From Austropuccinia psidii (lineage: Eukaryota > Basidiomycota > Pucciniomycetes > Pucciniales > Sphaerophragmiaceae): a stretch of DNA of 64,000 nt. Location of the stretch: the NCBI GenBank assembly GCA_023105745.1, contig JALGQZ010000009.1:12510564-12574563 (forward strand). Direction: 5' to 3'. Numbering within the stretch: position 1 is the first letter of the stretch; the number at the start of each line of letters is the position of its first letter. Shown here in pieces: positions 12,984 to 25,263 of the stretch. The translations under genes were made by a program, and so were the position numbers. The notes under the pieces are model-generated. The model was not told the origin of the DNA, did not search any database, and saw nothing but the letters and a program-made list of their open reading frames with translations.

Positions 12984-14119
12984 TGTGGTATTCAATACCA
13001 TTTTTAAACAGAGAATAATCTCATATTATCCCACAACAGCAATATATTCCTCCCACAGGAAGACTTACATTAAATCTTCACACCAAAATGTCAAATTTAC
13101 ATCAAGGAGTTTCAGCTTATTCATAAATTCATAGCACAGGCGGAAAGAGTTAGTGTATGTGTTAATAAAAATGAATTAAATTTCATTATTCACGTCAAGC
13201 TACATGTAGCAAAAATAGCTACAGTAAGCAAGGTACCACCCTGTAAATTAAACACCCCAGCAAGATTTACACCCCTCTTATAGCCACTGGACTCATTCAG
13301 AAAGAAAATGACACCTGCATGAATTACCCAGCCACCTTACACTCAGACACAGGACAATCACATGATGAAATGTTGGACCCAATGAAATTCCTGAAAGTAA
13401 TCCCCACAACAGCAGAAGTAATGACCCATTTCATATCAATAGTAAATCCACTAATAGCTTCAAAAATAACCCCAAATTTGGTAGTACATAGCCATCAAAT
13501 ATTATGCAAGGAAGTGAATGACCCTATTTGGCACATAATCAATCAAGCTGCAAGTTAATTACACCACTCATCACCTAATTCAATTCAGAACAAACAAGCC
13601 TCATGGAGTACACACCCTTATTTAAAGGTCAACCACATGACTATGCAGATAATTTTTCAAGACAAAAAATCACATAATCTCATGCAAAACAGTAAATTAA
13701 TCAGTGGAAGAAGTATTAACCTGACCTCACTTTATATTTCAAAAAGAAGAAACATAGCCATGATACCTGCATAAATTACACAGCCACTTCTACCAAGACT
13801 AAAAAACTACATATGTAAGGGAAATACAAGGTCATCATGTGATACTTCCCCCACCAACAGCATATCCCATGACAGAAAAAAAGTCTTTGCAAAAAAAATT
13901 CCAAAGAAAAAATAAAATCACCCCATGCAGGCAAAGAAACTCCAAGAAGATCATGTCATAACCAGCTCACCAAAAGAAGAGTCATGTGACAACTGGAGGT
14001 TGTGCAGAAGAAAAATTATCACTAAGCCTTAAATCAGCTCACACATGCAAGAAAGTTCCTTACCAAAAACAAAATTACATGATGGAATCAAGAGGAATTA
14101 AAGTGGAAAAATACAGCTT

Positions 14120-14168
14120 CCATGGAGGGCTCCCTTGGCTCCAAAAGGTATAAATCAAGGGATCTCTC
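14120..14168 (+). promoter_or_regulatory. LTR core promoter module
   Basis: CATGGAGGGCTCC upstream, then CCAAAAGGTATAAATCAAGG and GATCTCTCCCC. The order matches the module at 31051-31095 in the nested family C LTR, so TATAAAT is the likely TATA box of this LTR. Confidence 0.6.
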
Positions 14169-14287
14169 CCCAAAATTCTTGGATTTTTCCCAATGCACAT
14201 TATATCACCTTCACATTATAATAACAGGAATAATTAATCCATTACCTGGGAGGTAGTCCAGAATATTATAGTGAACTTACTTGACCA

Positions 14288-14345
14288 GTAGCTAAGCTCA
14301 GTGGAAGTATAGTTTTGAAGATTTCCTGGTAGCTAAGCTCAGTGG
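14288..14345 (+). repeat. two-copy 41-bp repeat in LTR
   Basis: GTAGCTAAGCTCAGTGGAA occurs at 14288 and again 41 bases later. It sits downstream of the TATA module, where the 31-kb copy has a similar triplicated GCTCAGTAGCC-type repeat. Confidence 0.7.
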
Positions 14346-15029
14346 AATCTTAGTATTGAAAAAAATTTATCCAGAACCCAAAATAAGGGTTACTAGTCTA
14401 TTAAAATATTTTATCCAGTAAATAAATAACCCCATTTATCAAAATTCTAAATTAACTTACCCCTCCAAATATCCAATATCAAAGCATATTACCTTTTTAA
14501 AGCTAAAAATACTACTTTAATCTTATTATTCAAGAATTTTAAAAGTATCAAAGCTTGGAAGAAACTAATTTACTCCATTATTAATCTATCTCAGCAAAAT
14601 TTATGTTATCAAAAATTGTCAAATTTTCAAAAAAATAATCAGATAACCTATATTACAAATATTGTATCACCAAGAGGAGACCACTCAACCAAATTTAATT
14701 AAAAATAAAAATTAATCAGACAAGTATTTAATCAAAAATCTTCAAATTGACTATTTCACCACCATTGCATTTCTTATTTTTAAATCCACTTATTTTGCTT
14801 TTGTTCATGACCTCCAAGGAAAGTTCTTTTCATTATATTAGGAGGGGCAGGCAATACACCCTTGCCACCCTTGTGTACAGGAGTTATTAGCAATTTGAAA
14901 CTAGTTACATGTGATTTCTCCCTTCAGGTACTCCCTCATTTTGATCCACCACAAGAGGATTTTGCAAAACACAATTCATAAAAACACCAGTAGAAAAATT
15001 ATCCCCAAAGAAAAATATGAAATTTTTCA

Positions 15030-16075
15030 TTGACACCCCATGGGTACTTCTCACAACATAAATAGAGGCCTCTCTCCACAATTTTCCTTTTCCCCCCAAA
15101 TGTTAATTTTGTGGAAATAAGGATAACAATTAATACATCCCTTGATATTATGTTGATCTTATATTATACTAACAGTTATTTATAGTTAAATTTAGTTAAA
15201 ATAAGGCCTAAATATCCTATAAATACATCTTTTAGCTACAACCTTAGTATTAACAAGTTATAGAAAGTTATAGATAGTATATTATTAGTTTTGCCTTAAT
15301 AGAAAGCCTATATATTCTTATTAAAAATTTGAATATATATACAATTAGCTACATCTCTGGTACTAGGAGTAGATCTTACTATTTATAATAATCACTCTTA
15401 TAAGTATCAATATATCATCAAACCTCACTAGCATCTTTATTTATGGTGATATTCCCATGTATGATTACTATTATCAGTGTTATTTTTCTTTTTTAGTTGT
15501 AGCTATTATTTTTACCAGTAGTATTGTTATTATATAATCACTATTACTATCAACAAAAACTAGTTAACCAATAAGCCTATCACCATATATAGTTACTATC
15601 CTTATATTCTCGAAGATTAAGATATTTTCTGCTTTTATAATGAAAACTATTTCAATAACAACTCAAAGTTATTATATACATAAATTTATCACTTAATTAC
15701 TCAATTACTTTCATCATATTGACCAGAAGAAGCTGTACTGGTGTGCATGGAACCCAAATTGGAGACTTCCAGCTATAAGATTATCTTGAAAATTGTCTTT
15801 TTACTATATATATATATTATTATTAGTCTGATGAGCTATGAGGTCTGATAAATAGTGCTAAAAGACATTCTCTAGTTGTTCAAAACACAATCTTTCTTGA
15901 ATATTGAGCTGTGAGATCTGTAGGGAGATATTTAAGTATATTCAGAGGGGAATATAATATACCTTAGTACCCTTGGATACACAATAATTTTAAACATTAG
16001 GAACTGTTTATATGGGACTTCCAAATCAAGGATTTCATTATACAATTCCCCATGAAAGGGGCTCCACACCAGGTC
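15030..16075 (+). mobile_element. truncated family C-like LTR fragment
   Basis: Starts with the promoter module CCCATGGGTACTTCTCACAA then CATAAATAGAGGCCTCTCTC (15034-15080). It later shows the TTCAGAGGGGAATATAATAT block near 15943 with GTACCC after it, the same order as in the LTRs ending at 14966 and 31766. The 5' part is missing. Boundaries are approximate. Confidence 0.45.
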
Positions 16076-16086
16076 CAAGTCACTTT

Positions 16087-16130
16087 CCAAATGAAACATC
16101 TGGATTCAGGTGTACAAAGTTTGCTCATGG
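16087..16130 (-). repeat. dispersed CACCTG..CAGGTG motif, copy 4
   Basis: Reverse complement reads CCATGAGCAAACTTTGTACA then CCTGAATCCAG. It is the most diverged copy. A second, forward-facing half-match (CCATGAAAGGGGCTCCACAC) at 16049 makes the 16049-16130 stretch a loose fold-back. Confidence 0.55.
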
Positions 16131-18389
16131 TGATTAATGTGATCAATTTTTGCATTTTATTGAATTTTACTTTATCCTTTTCAGAAAAATTATGGGAGAC
16201 CACAGAAATTATAATCCTTTTAAAAGGCTTAGATGATAAACTTCTGTTTTTCTGAGTTTTCTTCCCTTAAAATATGAATTATTCTTCCTTTTCCTTTGTT
16301 TCAAAGAACATAATATTTCATTCTATCAGATCAGATCTTTCCTACTATTTAGTTTGATTTTCCCCCTTTTTTATTGGGTTTTCCCCAATATAATTTTAAG
16401 CTTCTATTCAGACTATAAACCAGTAAGAACATTGGTAATTTATCAGTACCTACTTCAATATAGCATTATCTCTCCTAGGATATCCTATTGTGGACTTCTG
16501 AAATAATATACAATCTACTCAAGGTGCTTAAATCTATCAAATGAATCCTTCCATTTATGAAAGCTCTCATCTTGAAATCATCTTACATTACTGTAGATTC
16601 TGAAGCATTAATAAGGAAACTTTTTGTCTATTCACCCATAAATACATCCATGAATATTTTAAGTTTCTTATTGAATCCGGATTTTTTTATATGGGTTTTG
16701 GTGTTCATCCAACATTGATTGATATTATGGGACAAAATACTTGGGATTGGCTTTTTTAAACACACCTTTGTGGCCAAAGATTCCAAAATAACTCCACTTG
16801 CCTTATTCTGAAGTTTTTTTTAAAAAAATTTGACCTTGAATCTTTTTGAAATATTGATTTTTCACATATCTAGTACCCTTATCCTCCAAAATAGAAATTA
16901 GATATTTTTTCATTCTAAAGGCAAAACATTTTTTATCCATTATTTTTCTTAGGTAACTTTTGGAATTATTCAAAATATAATAAATCTCCTTTTCCAAAAA
17001 GAAATTATATTAATCATGCTTTATTAATTTTATTTTTAAAAATTCCCTTTCTAAAACTATCCAAATCTTGGAATATAGAAGTGGTATTTGTTTTCTAGTT
17101 TAAAACTGAGGCTAAAGGTTAAATTCTCAGCTTAACCACAAAATATGAATTAATATCAAAACACACTCAATCTTATAATAGATTTTATATAAATTCTAAG
17201 GAAAACCCTTTTTATTTAGAATAAATTCAACATCTGTAGGTGTACCTGTAAGCTCAATTCTCTCCAAAATTACTAGGCTTGTCTTTTTCTCAAATAATTT
17301 ACCCCTTTTCTGGTGGGATATAAGTTTCACAAATAACCCTGTTATATTTCTTTCAAAGTAACACAGTTATCATTATAGATCTCATATTACTCAGCTAGCA
17401 TGAACTTGTTTCTGTATTTTCTCTTCAAATTACTGACAATATTGGCTTGAGGATTTAAAAATTGGTGTGATTCCTTTTTCACCCCCTTTTTCTTGACCTC
17501 AAACCTTGTCTCTTTAGGGTAAAGGCCTTTATATTTATACTTTTCCTGATAAACCAAAGTTTCCTTTTGAGTTTATTTCCAGAATTCTCTAATTAAAAGC
17601 TCTTAAATATCAGATTATCTTTAGTGGACCATACTCTTTTGATTTGTAAAATTATTTTCAGCTTTAAACTTTGAATTGAGTTAACCTATTTATAACTATG
17701 GAGTTTTCAAAAAAAACTTATATATATGAAAAATAAAATCAAAAAATTTCTACTTTCAATAAGGAAATTCAATAATAATATTTATGGGATGCAATCAGAA
17801 ATTCTGAATTGATAAGAGAAACTTTTGATGAAGGTTTATGTAAGAATATATTTAAATCAACCAAATTACTCACCTCAAATTACTATGGGCTTTCTCAATC
17901 AGTCATTTTGTCTCTCTGGTTCAAGAAGTAGAGATGTACAATCCCACCACTATACTATTCCATTTGTTCTTGATTTTTTGTTTATTCTTCAAGGAAACAA
18001 AATGATCTGTGTAAATAGTATATTAATGCATTCACCATCTGATATTTGGTTTACAATTAAATAGAGATTTGGGTCAAAATAAGTTCCTAACTTTTTAATT
18101 TATTTGGTATGTTGAAACTGATGAAGGCTGTAAAATCAAAAAGATTTTCATAAAACCAATGTAATCCATCACCAAGAATTGAAATCTACCCCAAACAGAA
18201 TCAAATTTCACACAGAAAGCTATTTAAATAAAGTTTTGAGGATTTTTATACATCTGCAATAATGATGTGTAGTTCAATATCAAATATAGAAAATGACTTT
18301 TTAGTATAATCTGGTACAACTATTGCTATGTTGGAGAAGTTTCTAACCTTATGGATTGTCTGACTTAAAATAACCAAATTTTAGGACAA
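16131..18389. other. gene-free AT-rich DNA
   Basis: Open frames of 60-80 codons only, with no coding signature on either strand. I see no repeat related to the elements elsewhere in the window. Confidence 0.55.
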
Positions 18390-18394
18390 GTACT
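18390..18394. repeat. target duplication GTACT, left
   Basis: Matches GTACT at 33116-33120, bracketing the split family C LTR. One base is ambiguous because the LTR could start with the final T. Confidence 0.55.
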
Positions 18395-19419
18395 GCAAGA
18401 ATTGTCTTAGTGTGGAATTGGATAAGGCAGTCCTTAAGTGGAAAATGACAGGTAAACATTTTTTGAATTTCTTAAATAATCCTGTAAGTGAGGGTGCTAA
18501 AATTTATCAACTGCCCCTCTGAATATACTACACAACAGAGATCACAAAGTAATTTTTTTAAGATTGTGCCTTTTTACAACTAGAGAAGATTTTTAGAATT
18601 CTCTAAAAGACCTATTCAATAATAATCCTAATGATAATATTAGATAATCAAAGTTTAAATAGAATGATTTCAATATAAATTTGTAGGTGGATCCCTTCAA
18701 TTTGGATACCCCAAGTACGAGTACAGTTTTATGAATTTCAAGATAAGGAGTTCATGATTGGGTAAATAAATAATGGATATAATAATATAAGGTGGTGATC
18801 TTCAGTTCTCTTTTGTTCAAATCAAGCTGTAATGGATAATAGTTTAATTTTGGGGATATATAATAATAGTAATTAGCTATGATAATTAGTTCAATACCAA
18901 ACTATTTGTACTTGATAGTAAGAATGTTGATAATATGAAAACTATACCATTGATGATAATAATAGTGATAGCTAAGAACAAATTAAATATACAAAGCAAA
19001 TAACAGTACTATAAGTGATAGCACCACTATGAGCTAAAGAAATTCTGGTGAATGTTCATAAATATGTTACTACTTATAGTATTAATAATGGGTGAAAATT
19101 GGGATAATAATAAATAATATGATTTAATGATAATAGAATTTATGAAGCTACTAGTATATATTTTAAATTTTATAACAAGAATATTAAACTTTCTGCCAAT
19201 GAGAAAATGATAATATAAATATTTTCAGCTTTTTGAATCTGACTATTTCATTGATAGATAAATTTATAAGATAAGCAGACCTACTGTGAGCTACAGCTAA
19301 TTATAAATTACTATTAGTACAATATGATAAAAAATAATAATTTCTAGATTAACCTACTAGTAAGGGATGAATAATTATTCTCCTTGGTATATAATTAATT
19401 GTATGGGGCAAGAGAGAAA
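18395..19419 (-). mobile_element. host solo LTR family C, 3' part (split)
   Basis: Right-hand remainder, read on the minus strand, of an LTR that continues at 32121-33115 on the other side of element A. Joining 32121 to 19419 restores the module CAACATAAAAGGAGGCCTTT and CTCTC, equivalent to CAACATAAATAGAGGCCTCT at 15054. The minus strand also has the TTCAGAGGGGCAG...GCACCC block (18480-18537) and ends ...TTCTTGCA. GTACT at 18390-18394 repeats at 33116-33120, a likely target duplication. Confidence 0.75.
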
Positions 19420-19424
19420 GGCCT
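19420..19424. repeat. target duplication GGCCT, left of element A
   Basis: Identical five bases follow the 3' LTR at 32116-32120, the size usual for Ty3/gypsy integration. Confidence 0.9.
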
Positions 19425-20238
19425 TGCGAGCCTTAAAGGTAGTTTTATCTACCCAAAAGACTACAAAATAACAAATTATGTTATAATCATAAATAAATAA
19501 ATTTATTTATATTTTAAAAATATCAAAATATAAATATAAAATTGATATACAAAATTAAAAATTTTGTTCTAGTAAAAAATCAGAATTACATTGAAATTTA
19601 AAATTTTGAAAACACACTTTTACTTAAAACAAATAAGTAAAAATAAACTTTCAACAAAAATATTAAAATTAAAATATTTTTGGAAAAAAGTTAAAAAAAG
19701 TTAGTATAGCTTTTTTTCCAATAAAGAAATTTATGAAAATCATTTCAAAATTGGATTTCTCATAACAAATAAGGTGGGGTCACCTCTGGGTTAAACTTCT
19801 GTAACTCAAATCTAAATAAGCACAAACTAAGGTTTTATTATGTCCTGTATAAAAATTGAAAATACTCAAAGTCAACCATCAACTTTTGTGTTGAAATTGA
19901 GGTGTGATGTGTAGCTTAGAAGTTATGAAAAATTGAAGTATTTTCAATTGAAATGCCAAAATGTGTATGTGTATTACATAAGTGAAATTTAATTCATATA
20001 TTAAGTATCAATTATTACAGTTGTTTACTCTGAAAACTCAATTTTATTACATATTTAAATTGCAAGTATAATACATGGTGAGGAATTACAGAAAAAATAA
20101 ATTGGAAAGATTATTTCTGGGGTAGCAAGGAATCTTGGCTCCAAGGGTGCCAGACTCCCCCAAATTCCTTGCTGACAGGCGTGGGATGTCAAACTTCATG
20201 CAAAAGCTCATCAATTTTGGCCTGGAATTAAGCTACAG

Positions 20239-21676
20239 TGTCAGGTTGAGTCTATGTAGAAGTGGTAATTAGGCTATTTACAGCTTTAACTGTGACTGTG
20301 ACAGATGATAAAAGATTAAAAATAAAGGTATTGGTTGATAATAAGGGTTTATAATACAATTTAAAGGGCCTTACTATTATAAAATAGTGGTGGTGAGTGC
20401 TGTTGAAAGCCCTGGGTGCAGCTTTACCTGTTGGATGACAATAAAAAAGACTGCAATAATTAATATTAGAATTATACCTGTTTATTTTCCAAGGGTATAC
20501 CTCTTTTTGACAATTGTACTATGTAGGAATTTGAGAGCAGGATGTGGAAAGCTTTTCTGGCTGTGAAAAGCCCTCCTTTTATCCAGAAATGGGGTGGAAA
20601 GGCTGCTAGACCTTTCCACGTAGAGGAAGTGAAGATTTTTTCACTCTCTGAGACAGGCTTGTGGTTTTCAAAGGCCTGTATAGCCTGTATTGGGCTCAGA
20701 TGTTGTTTTGAAACCACATCTGGGAAGTTTTCACCAATACAGGGTGAAAATTTTCATCTGGGGACCACATAGCCTTCTTCTGATGTGTATGACACATAGA
20801 ATGCTGTACGGAAACTGTATGGGACCCCAGTATTTACTGACTTATAAGGTATTTAAGTATAAACATGCTTCTTTGTCTGTTTGACACCTCATAATCATGG
20901 TTATGGGATATTATCCCATGGTAAGGCTGTATTGGCCAGAATGTGGGATTTTGACCTTAAAACAGCCATAGCTTTGTCAGTTCTTGAGATATCAACCTCA
21001 AACTTGGTTCAGTGTGTAGCCCTGTATGTGCTCTACACATTGGTTCCTTATTTGATATGATTATCATTAAATATGGCAAAGGTATCCCATGTACAAGATA
21101 TTTTGTACATATTCATGTTTTAGGCAAAAGCTGTATTGGGCTTGTTTGCCTCATACCTTTTGTTCTAGTTGAGATATGAGGAAATGGATTACATCATTAG
21201 ATAGCCCTGATTGTGCCCTTTCCAAAAATACCCCACTCTAGGTATCTCACACTAAAGTTGTAGGAGCTAGATGAGATGTGAATATTTTGTTCACCCTTAT
21301 TTGGCCTGAATTTGACCATAACTTCTGTAATACTGGTGCTAGCTCAGTTTTGCTGGTACCATTGGATAGCCCTTACCTAGAGCTTCATTTGGCATACCCA
21401 CTTGATGGGGTTAAGTCTCTTACTCTGTATTTCAGATGAGAGGTGAAAATTAAGGTTTATGCTCAGCAACAACTTCAAGCAGGAATAACTTTGTTATTCT
21501 TTGTCCTATGATGATGGGACTTGTATATTTGGAAAGGAATGAGTTTCCCATTTATTTTGATACCTTTTGAGCTAATTTGGCTCAGCTCCATGTTTTGGTG
21601 GTATCTTGGCTATACCATTGGCTTATGGTATTTTGGCTGTCATGCTTGTGCTCTGGTTTTGAGTCACAGGCTGACA
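20239..21676 (-). mobile_element. nested solo LTR, family B
   Basis: Reverse complement of the element B LTR. It begins TGTCAGGTTGAGTCTATG and ends GAGTCACAGGCTGACA, so it has the TGTCAG/CTGACA termini. Flanks are TACAG and CACAG, a one-mismatch five-base duplication. The 3' LTR of element A keeps the unoccupied site (GTTACAAGGTCTGTGACTC at about 29749), proving later arrival. It preserves the nested hairpin at 20684-20743. Confidence 0.9.
20684..20743 (-). promoter_or_regulatory. conserved nested hairpin of family B LTR
   Basis: Outer stem CCTGTATTGG/CCAATACAGG encloses CAGATGT...ACATCTG. The same fold occurs at 44248-44307 and 52148-52207. The inner stem has a mismatch here but the outer stem is perfect. 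Confidence 0.7.
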
Positions 21677-22565
21677 CACAGGGTCTGTGACTCAATTGAT
21701 GATGAGGTTTTTATACCAAACAGGGCAGTTTTAACTCTTTCCAAGATGGTAAAACTACCCTTAAGTTAAAACAATCTTGGTAAAAAACGTTTTAACTGGT
21801 TTTGACATCTCTTATACACATTCTGACATCTTTTGGAAACTTGAAACCAGGCAATTCTATAGCAATGGCTTATTTAAGGGTCTAAAATGGCTAAAAACAG
21901 CCCTTTTTTTGGTCCAAACCAAGGTTCAATCATACCATAATTGGCTTTTCTGTTTTCAGATTTTTTCTCATGGTTGACAAGAGCAAATTTCACTTTTGAA
22001 GTAAGAAAATTGGTTGCTATAAAAGGATGTCTTCTTTGCACCTCTTTGACTTTTATAATTAGTTTAAACACTGTTAAACCAATCAATAAAAGATTTCAAC
22101 CACCCTTTTCATATCATTTTAAAAAATCATTCTAATCATTTTCCCCCTTGAACCACCCCATAAGTGAATTAAAGCATCTTTCATCACTGTTAGCTTTGTC
22201 ACTTTGTTTCCAAATTCACTGTGGTCACTTTTGGGCATGTTTTTTCTTTAATGATCTTTTTGAATAACTTTTCTCTAATATTAATGGACTGCATTTCTTT
22301 TCTCAATTAATTCAAATTGAAATTTCTTTTGTAGCCTTGAATATCTCTTATAGAGTATTTTTGGATAAATGTTTATTATTGGTAAAACAATTAATCTTTA
22401 TTATATGGTTTTTTTATACTAATAGAGTTAAAGACAATAAAACTGAGGTGCTTTCTCTTAAAACTCTTAAATCTTACTATTTTTAATCAATTTTTACCTT
22501 CTACAAATTTTGAGGACAGGAAAAGTACTCAATTTTTAATCAAAGGTTCATATCCACACTTTACA

Positions 22566-22580
22566 TTTGGGGGCCCAGCC
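22566..22580 (+). other. element A primer-binding-site region
   Basis: TTTGGGGGCCCAGCC directly follows the 5' LTR. Element B has the near-identical TTTTGGGGGCCTGGCC at the same place (44753), so both probably use the same primer tRNA. I cannot name the tRNA. Confidence 0.6.
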
Positions 22581-22784
22581 ATGACATTTTACCTGTGACA
22601 TAATTTTTTACTTTTTTCAAACCTTTTTCTTACATTGAAAAATTTCAAAATCTATAAAAGATACTTATAATTCAAAAAATCATAAAAAATAAAACTTTTT
22701 CTTATTATAATTGAGGCTTTATTTTACATTTCTCCTTTGAAAAACACTTTTTTTTAGTCAATTAATTTTTTTCATTTAATTTTA

Positions 22785-23520
22785 GTGTCTGACAATGTGG
22801 TAAGACAAGAAAATATTGAAACAGAATCAACAGCTACCAGTATTATCCTTGAAAGTACTGTTAATTCTGACCATAATGGCACTCTCATTATAACTCAGAA
22901 TAATCAACCAGAGCCAATTTTTTCTGAATTAATTGATTTGGACATATGTAATACCCTCCAAAAGGCAAATAATCTGGCCAATAGTAAGTTTTTTGACGTA
23001 AAAATACTATTTTAAGCTTTTTTAATCATAATTATGCCTTCAACCACATCAGGAGAAACCTATAGCCCCTCAATCAGATCCCAAAAAGCTTATAGATGTG
23101 ATTATGGCAGAAGCCAATCAGTTACAGAAGGACAAGGGTCAGTAAATAAATTCCAAACTGACAAATTATGAGAATGAAGAAGCTGATACCACTTTTCTGC
23201 CTTAAAAAAGAGCTGACACTGCCACAAGAAGCTTCATTGGATATATGAAAAGCCATTCAGAAGGCTTGAAACAATTCCTTGCAGAAAAAAAAGTACCAGA
23301 TCCTTGCAGATCTGTGGAAAAACTGCATGAACTCTTTCCTGACTGAGAAACTTTCTGGGATATCCCAACCCTTGCAAGTTACTCAATGGATGGCATCCAT
23401 TGATGTAAAAGAAAAAATAATGCTTTTAGCAGCAGAATTGAGAGGAAACAACCATACACCACCCAAACAAGTTCCAAAACCAGCCTCAATAGCCAGTAGC
23501 AGCAATTCCAATGTGTAAAA
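22785..23520 (+). pseudogene. element A leader ORF (ORF0), spliced, broken
   Basis: An open frame from about 22786 directly follows a TTTTAG acceptor-like site, suggesting an upstream leader exon. After NNLAN the frame meets GTAAGT at 22984. Removing 22984-23052, which ends ACATCAG, continues in phase into RETYSPSIRSQKAYR and on for some 30 codons to a stop. A further piece (23279-23518) runs to VQMASI-like text and a Q/S-rich tail. No domain is recognised; ORFs upstream of gag of unknown function are seen in element B too. It is degraded by several stops. Confidence 0.6.
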
Positions 23521-23792
23521 ACAACCACAAGCTCAGAACAAGGTAAAAAGCAAGGAACCAGCCACAAAACAATACAGAAAGGGCTACAGGATTCCATGGA
23601 CAATGTGTTTCAGATGGCCAGAACCACAATGAAATTACAGAAAAAGGAGGAGGCCAGATTAAAATATCAAAAATGATTTCTGACATTCTGGATGGAATTC
23701 CAATCTTGTATATAGCTATAAATGAAATTAAAAGTCATATTTCTGATTAAAATTCATCCATTTGTAATAATCTTGAAACAAATAATCCAAGT

Positions 23793-25167
23793 TTGAGCCA
23801 AATAAATGAAAAACTTATGTGTTTTGGAAAATCTCTAAGAACAATTAAAACTTCAAATAATGACTGTTCATTTGTTAATGAGATAAATTCACAATCTTCC
23901 ATTATAAAGGAATTAACAGATAATTATTCTAAATTCAATATTGATGAAAGAATTGAAACAAGAATAAAACAAGCCATAAGTATTATCAAAGCAGATAATA
24001 AGAAATTTCTTGAGGATATTTCAAATTCATTTACTGAAGTAAAGGTATATACCATTGCCTTCAAAAATTATTTTGACACCTCACAAGAGGAAGTATTTAA
24101 ATTAACAATGAAACTGAATCAAGTCATTTCTGATAATAATATACAGACAGAATTATGTCAAGAAATTACAATTAAAGAGGACAGGTATGAAATCGATTTG
24201 ATCAATTTAATACAGGGTTTTCAATATGAAGTCAGAAATTCCCAAAGGTGTAGCACCAGTAGAATGAATGATATTGAACAATTACTGCACACCTTACCAA
24301 GAATGTCTACACCTCTGAATAAAAATGAGGGTACAAGAAATTTTAACCCACAAGTATTGGATGTGGAAAATTCACAATTAAATAATGAATTTTCCACTTC
24401 TTTCCATAACTTGGAACCATCAATGGGCCAAGAACTGTTGAAAAGAAGTACCAAAGCTTAAAGAATGTCTTCACTTCAGTGGTGAAGGAGAATATGACCA
24501 TATGGAATTCATCAGAGGTATTGAATTGATTAAAGAAGACTTTGAGCTACCAGAAAGGTTTGTAACAGCAATCTTTAACACCTTGTTTACCAAATCAGCT
24601 CATAGATGGTATATCAAGTTAAGACAAGCACATGAAAACCAAAGTTTCACTTGGTGGAAAACCCAAATTATTAATAAGTGGGCCAATGATTATTGGAGAT
24701 TCAAAGTGGAAACAGGATTTGAATCTGCTCAATTTAATTCTGATAAAGACAAAGCTTTACCATGGTTTTTGCAACAGAAAGAAAGATTAACAGCATTATA
24801 TCCTGACATTTCATAATTCATGATTCACAGAAACATTCTGAGACAATGTGGAGGTGACTTAGGGCATTCTGTCAAAAGCAGGACAACTGAACAATCTTCA
24901 GAAAAATATATTATAAATATACTAGGGGTAGTAAACACCAGATCCAGAATTGGTTCTAGTAGGGTGAATCTTAAAACAAGGTTTAATACACCTTGGAAAG
25001 ATTCTGTGGACAAAAACCACGAAGAAAATTCTAATAATATAAAATTTAAATCTTCAGATACAATCAGAAAGTGCCATATTTGCAAGAGCACCATACATTT
25101 AGCTAATACATGTCCAAAAAGAGGGGAAATAAATGGAATTCAAGCTGATAAAGAATCTGATGTTTAA
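23793..25167 (+). pseudogene. element A gag, broken
   Basis: Three consecutive pieces: 23793-24461 (222 codons, coiled-coil-like, rich in K, E, N and I), 24502-24816 (matrix/capsid-like, with RWYIKLRQAH and WWKTQIINKW, the retrotransposon gag core) and 24820-25167. The last holds the CCHC knuckle CHICKSTIHLANTC at about residues 85-98. The second and third pieces are separated by a stop at 24814 and the first two by a frameshift. The order is as in element B gag but the sequence is clearly another family. Confidence 0.85.
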
Positions 25168-25263
25168 AAAGATCATGTAAATGAAGAAAATTCAGATGAT
25201 AAATAATCAATATTCTCTGAATCTTAAAAAGATGTAGAAAATATCAAGGTCACATTTTACATC

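Larger units (their letters stand above)
12984..14966 (+). mobile_element. solo-like LTR, family C
   Basis: Begins TGTGGTATTCAATACCA, like the family C ends at 30287 (plus) and 33115 (minus, TGTGGTATTCCATACC), and ends near TTTTGCA at 14966. It carries the TATA module at 14141-14160, a two-copy 41-bp repeat after it, and the GAGGGGCAGGCAATACACCC block near 14840 that precedes the LTR end in all copies. I find no clean target duplication, so the exact ends are uncertain. The 79-codon frame at 13319 inside it is probably chance. Confidence 0.6.
19425..22565 (+). repeat. element A 5' LTR (interrupted)
   Basis: Starts TGCGAGCCTTAAAGGTAG and ends CACACTTTACA, aligning with 28923 and 32115 at the two ends. 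Between 20239 and 21676 it holds a foreign minus-strand LTR. The interior aligns with the 3' LTR, for example the GGCTTTTCTGTT stretch near 21940 with that near 29930. Confidence 0.9.

Noticed and set aside
13319..13558. 79-codon frame (MNYPATLHSDTGQ...)
   Set aside because: Reasonable composition, but it lies within the U3-like part of a family C LTR and has no recognised domain.
20542..22135. Several 64-82 codon frames
   Set aside because: They lie within LTR sequence of families A and B and recur only because the LTRs are repeated.
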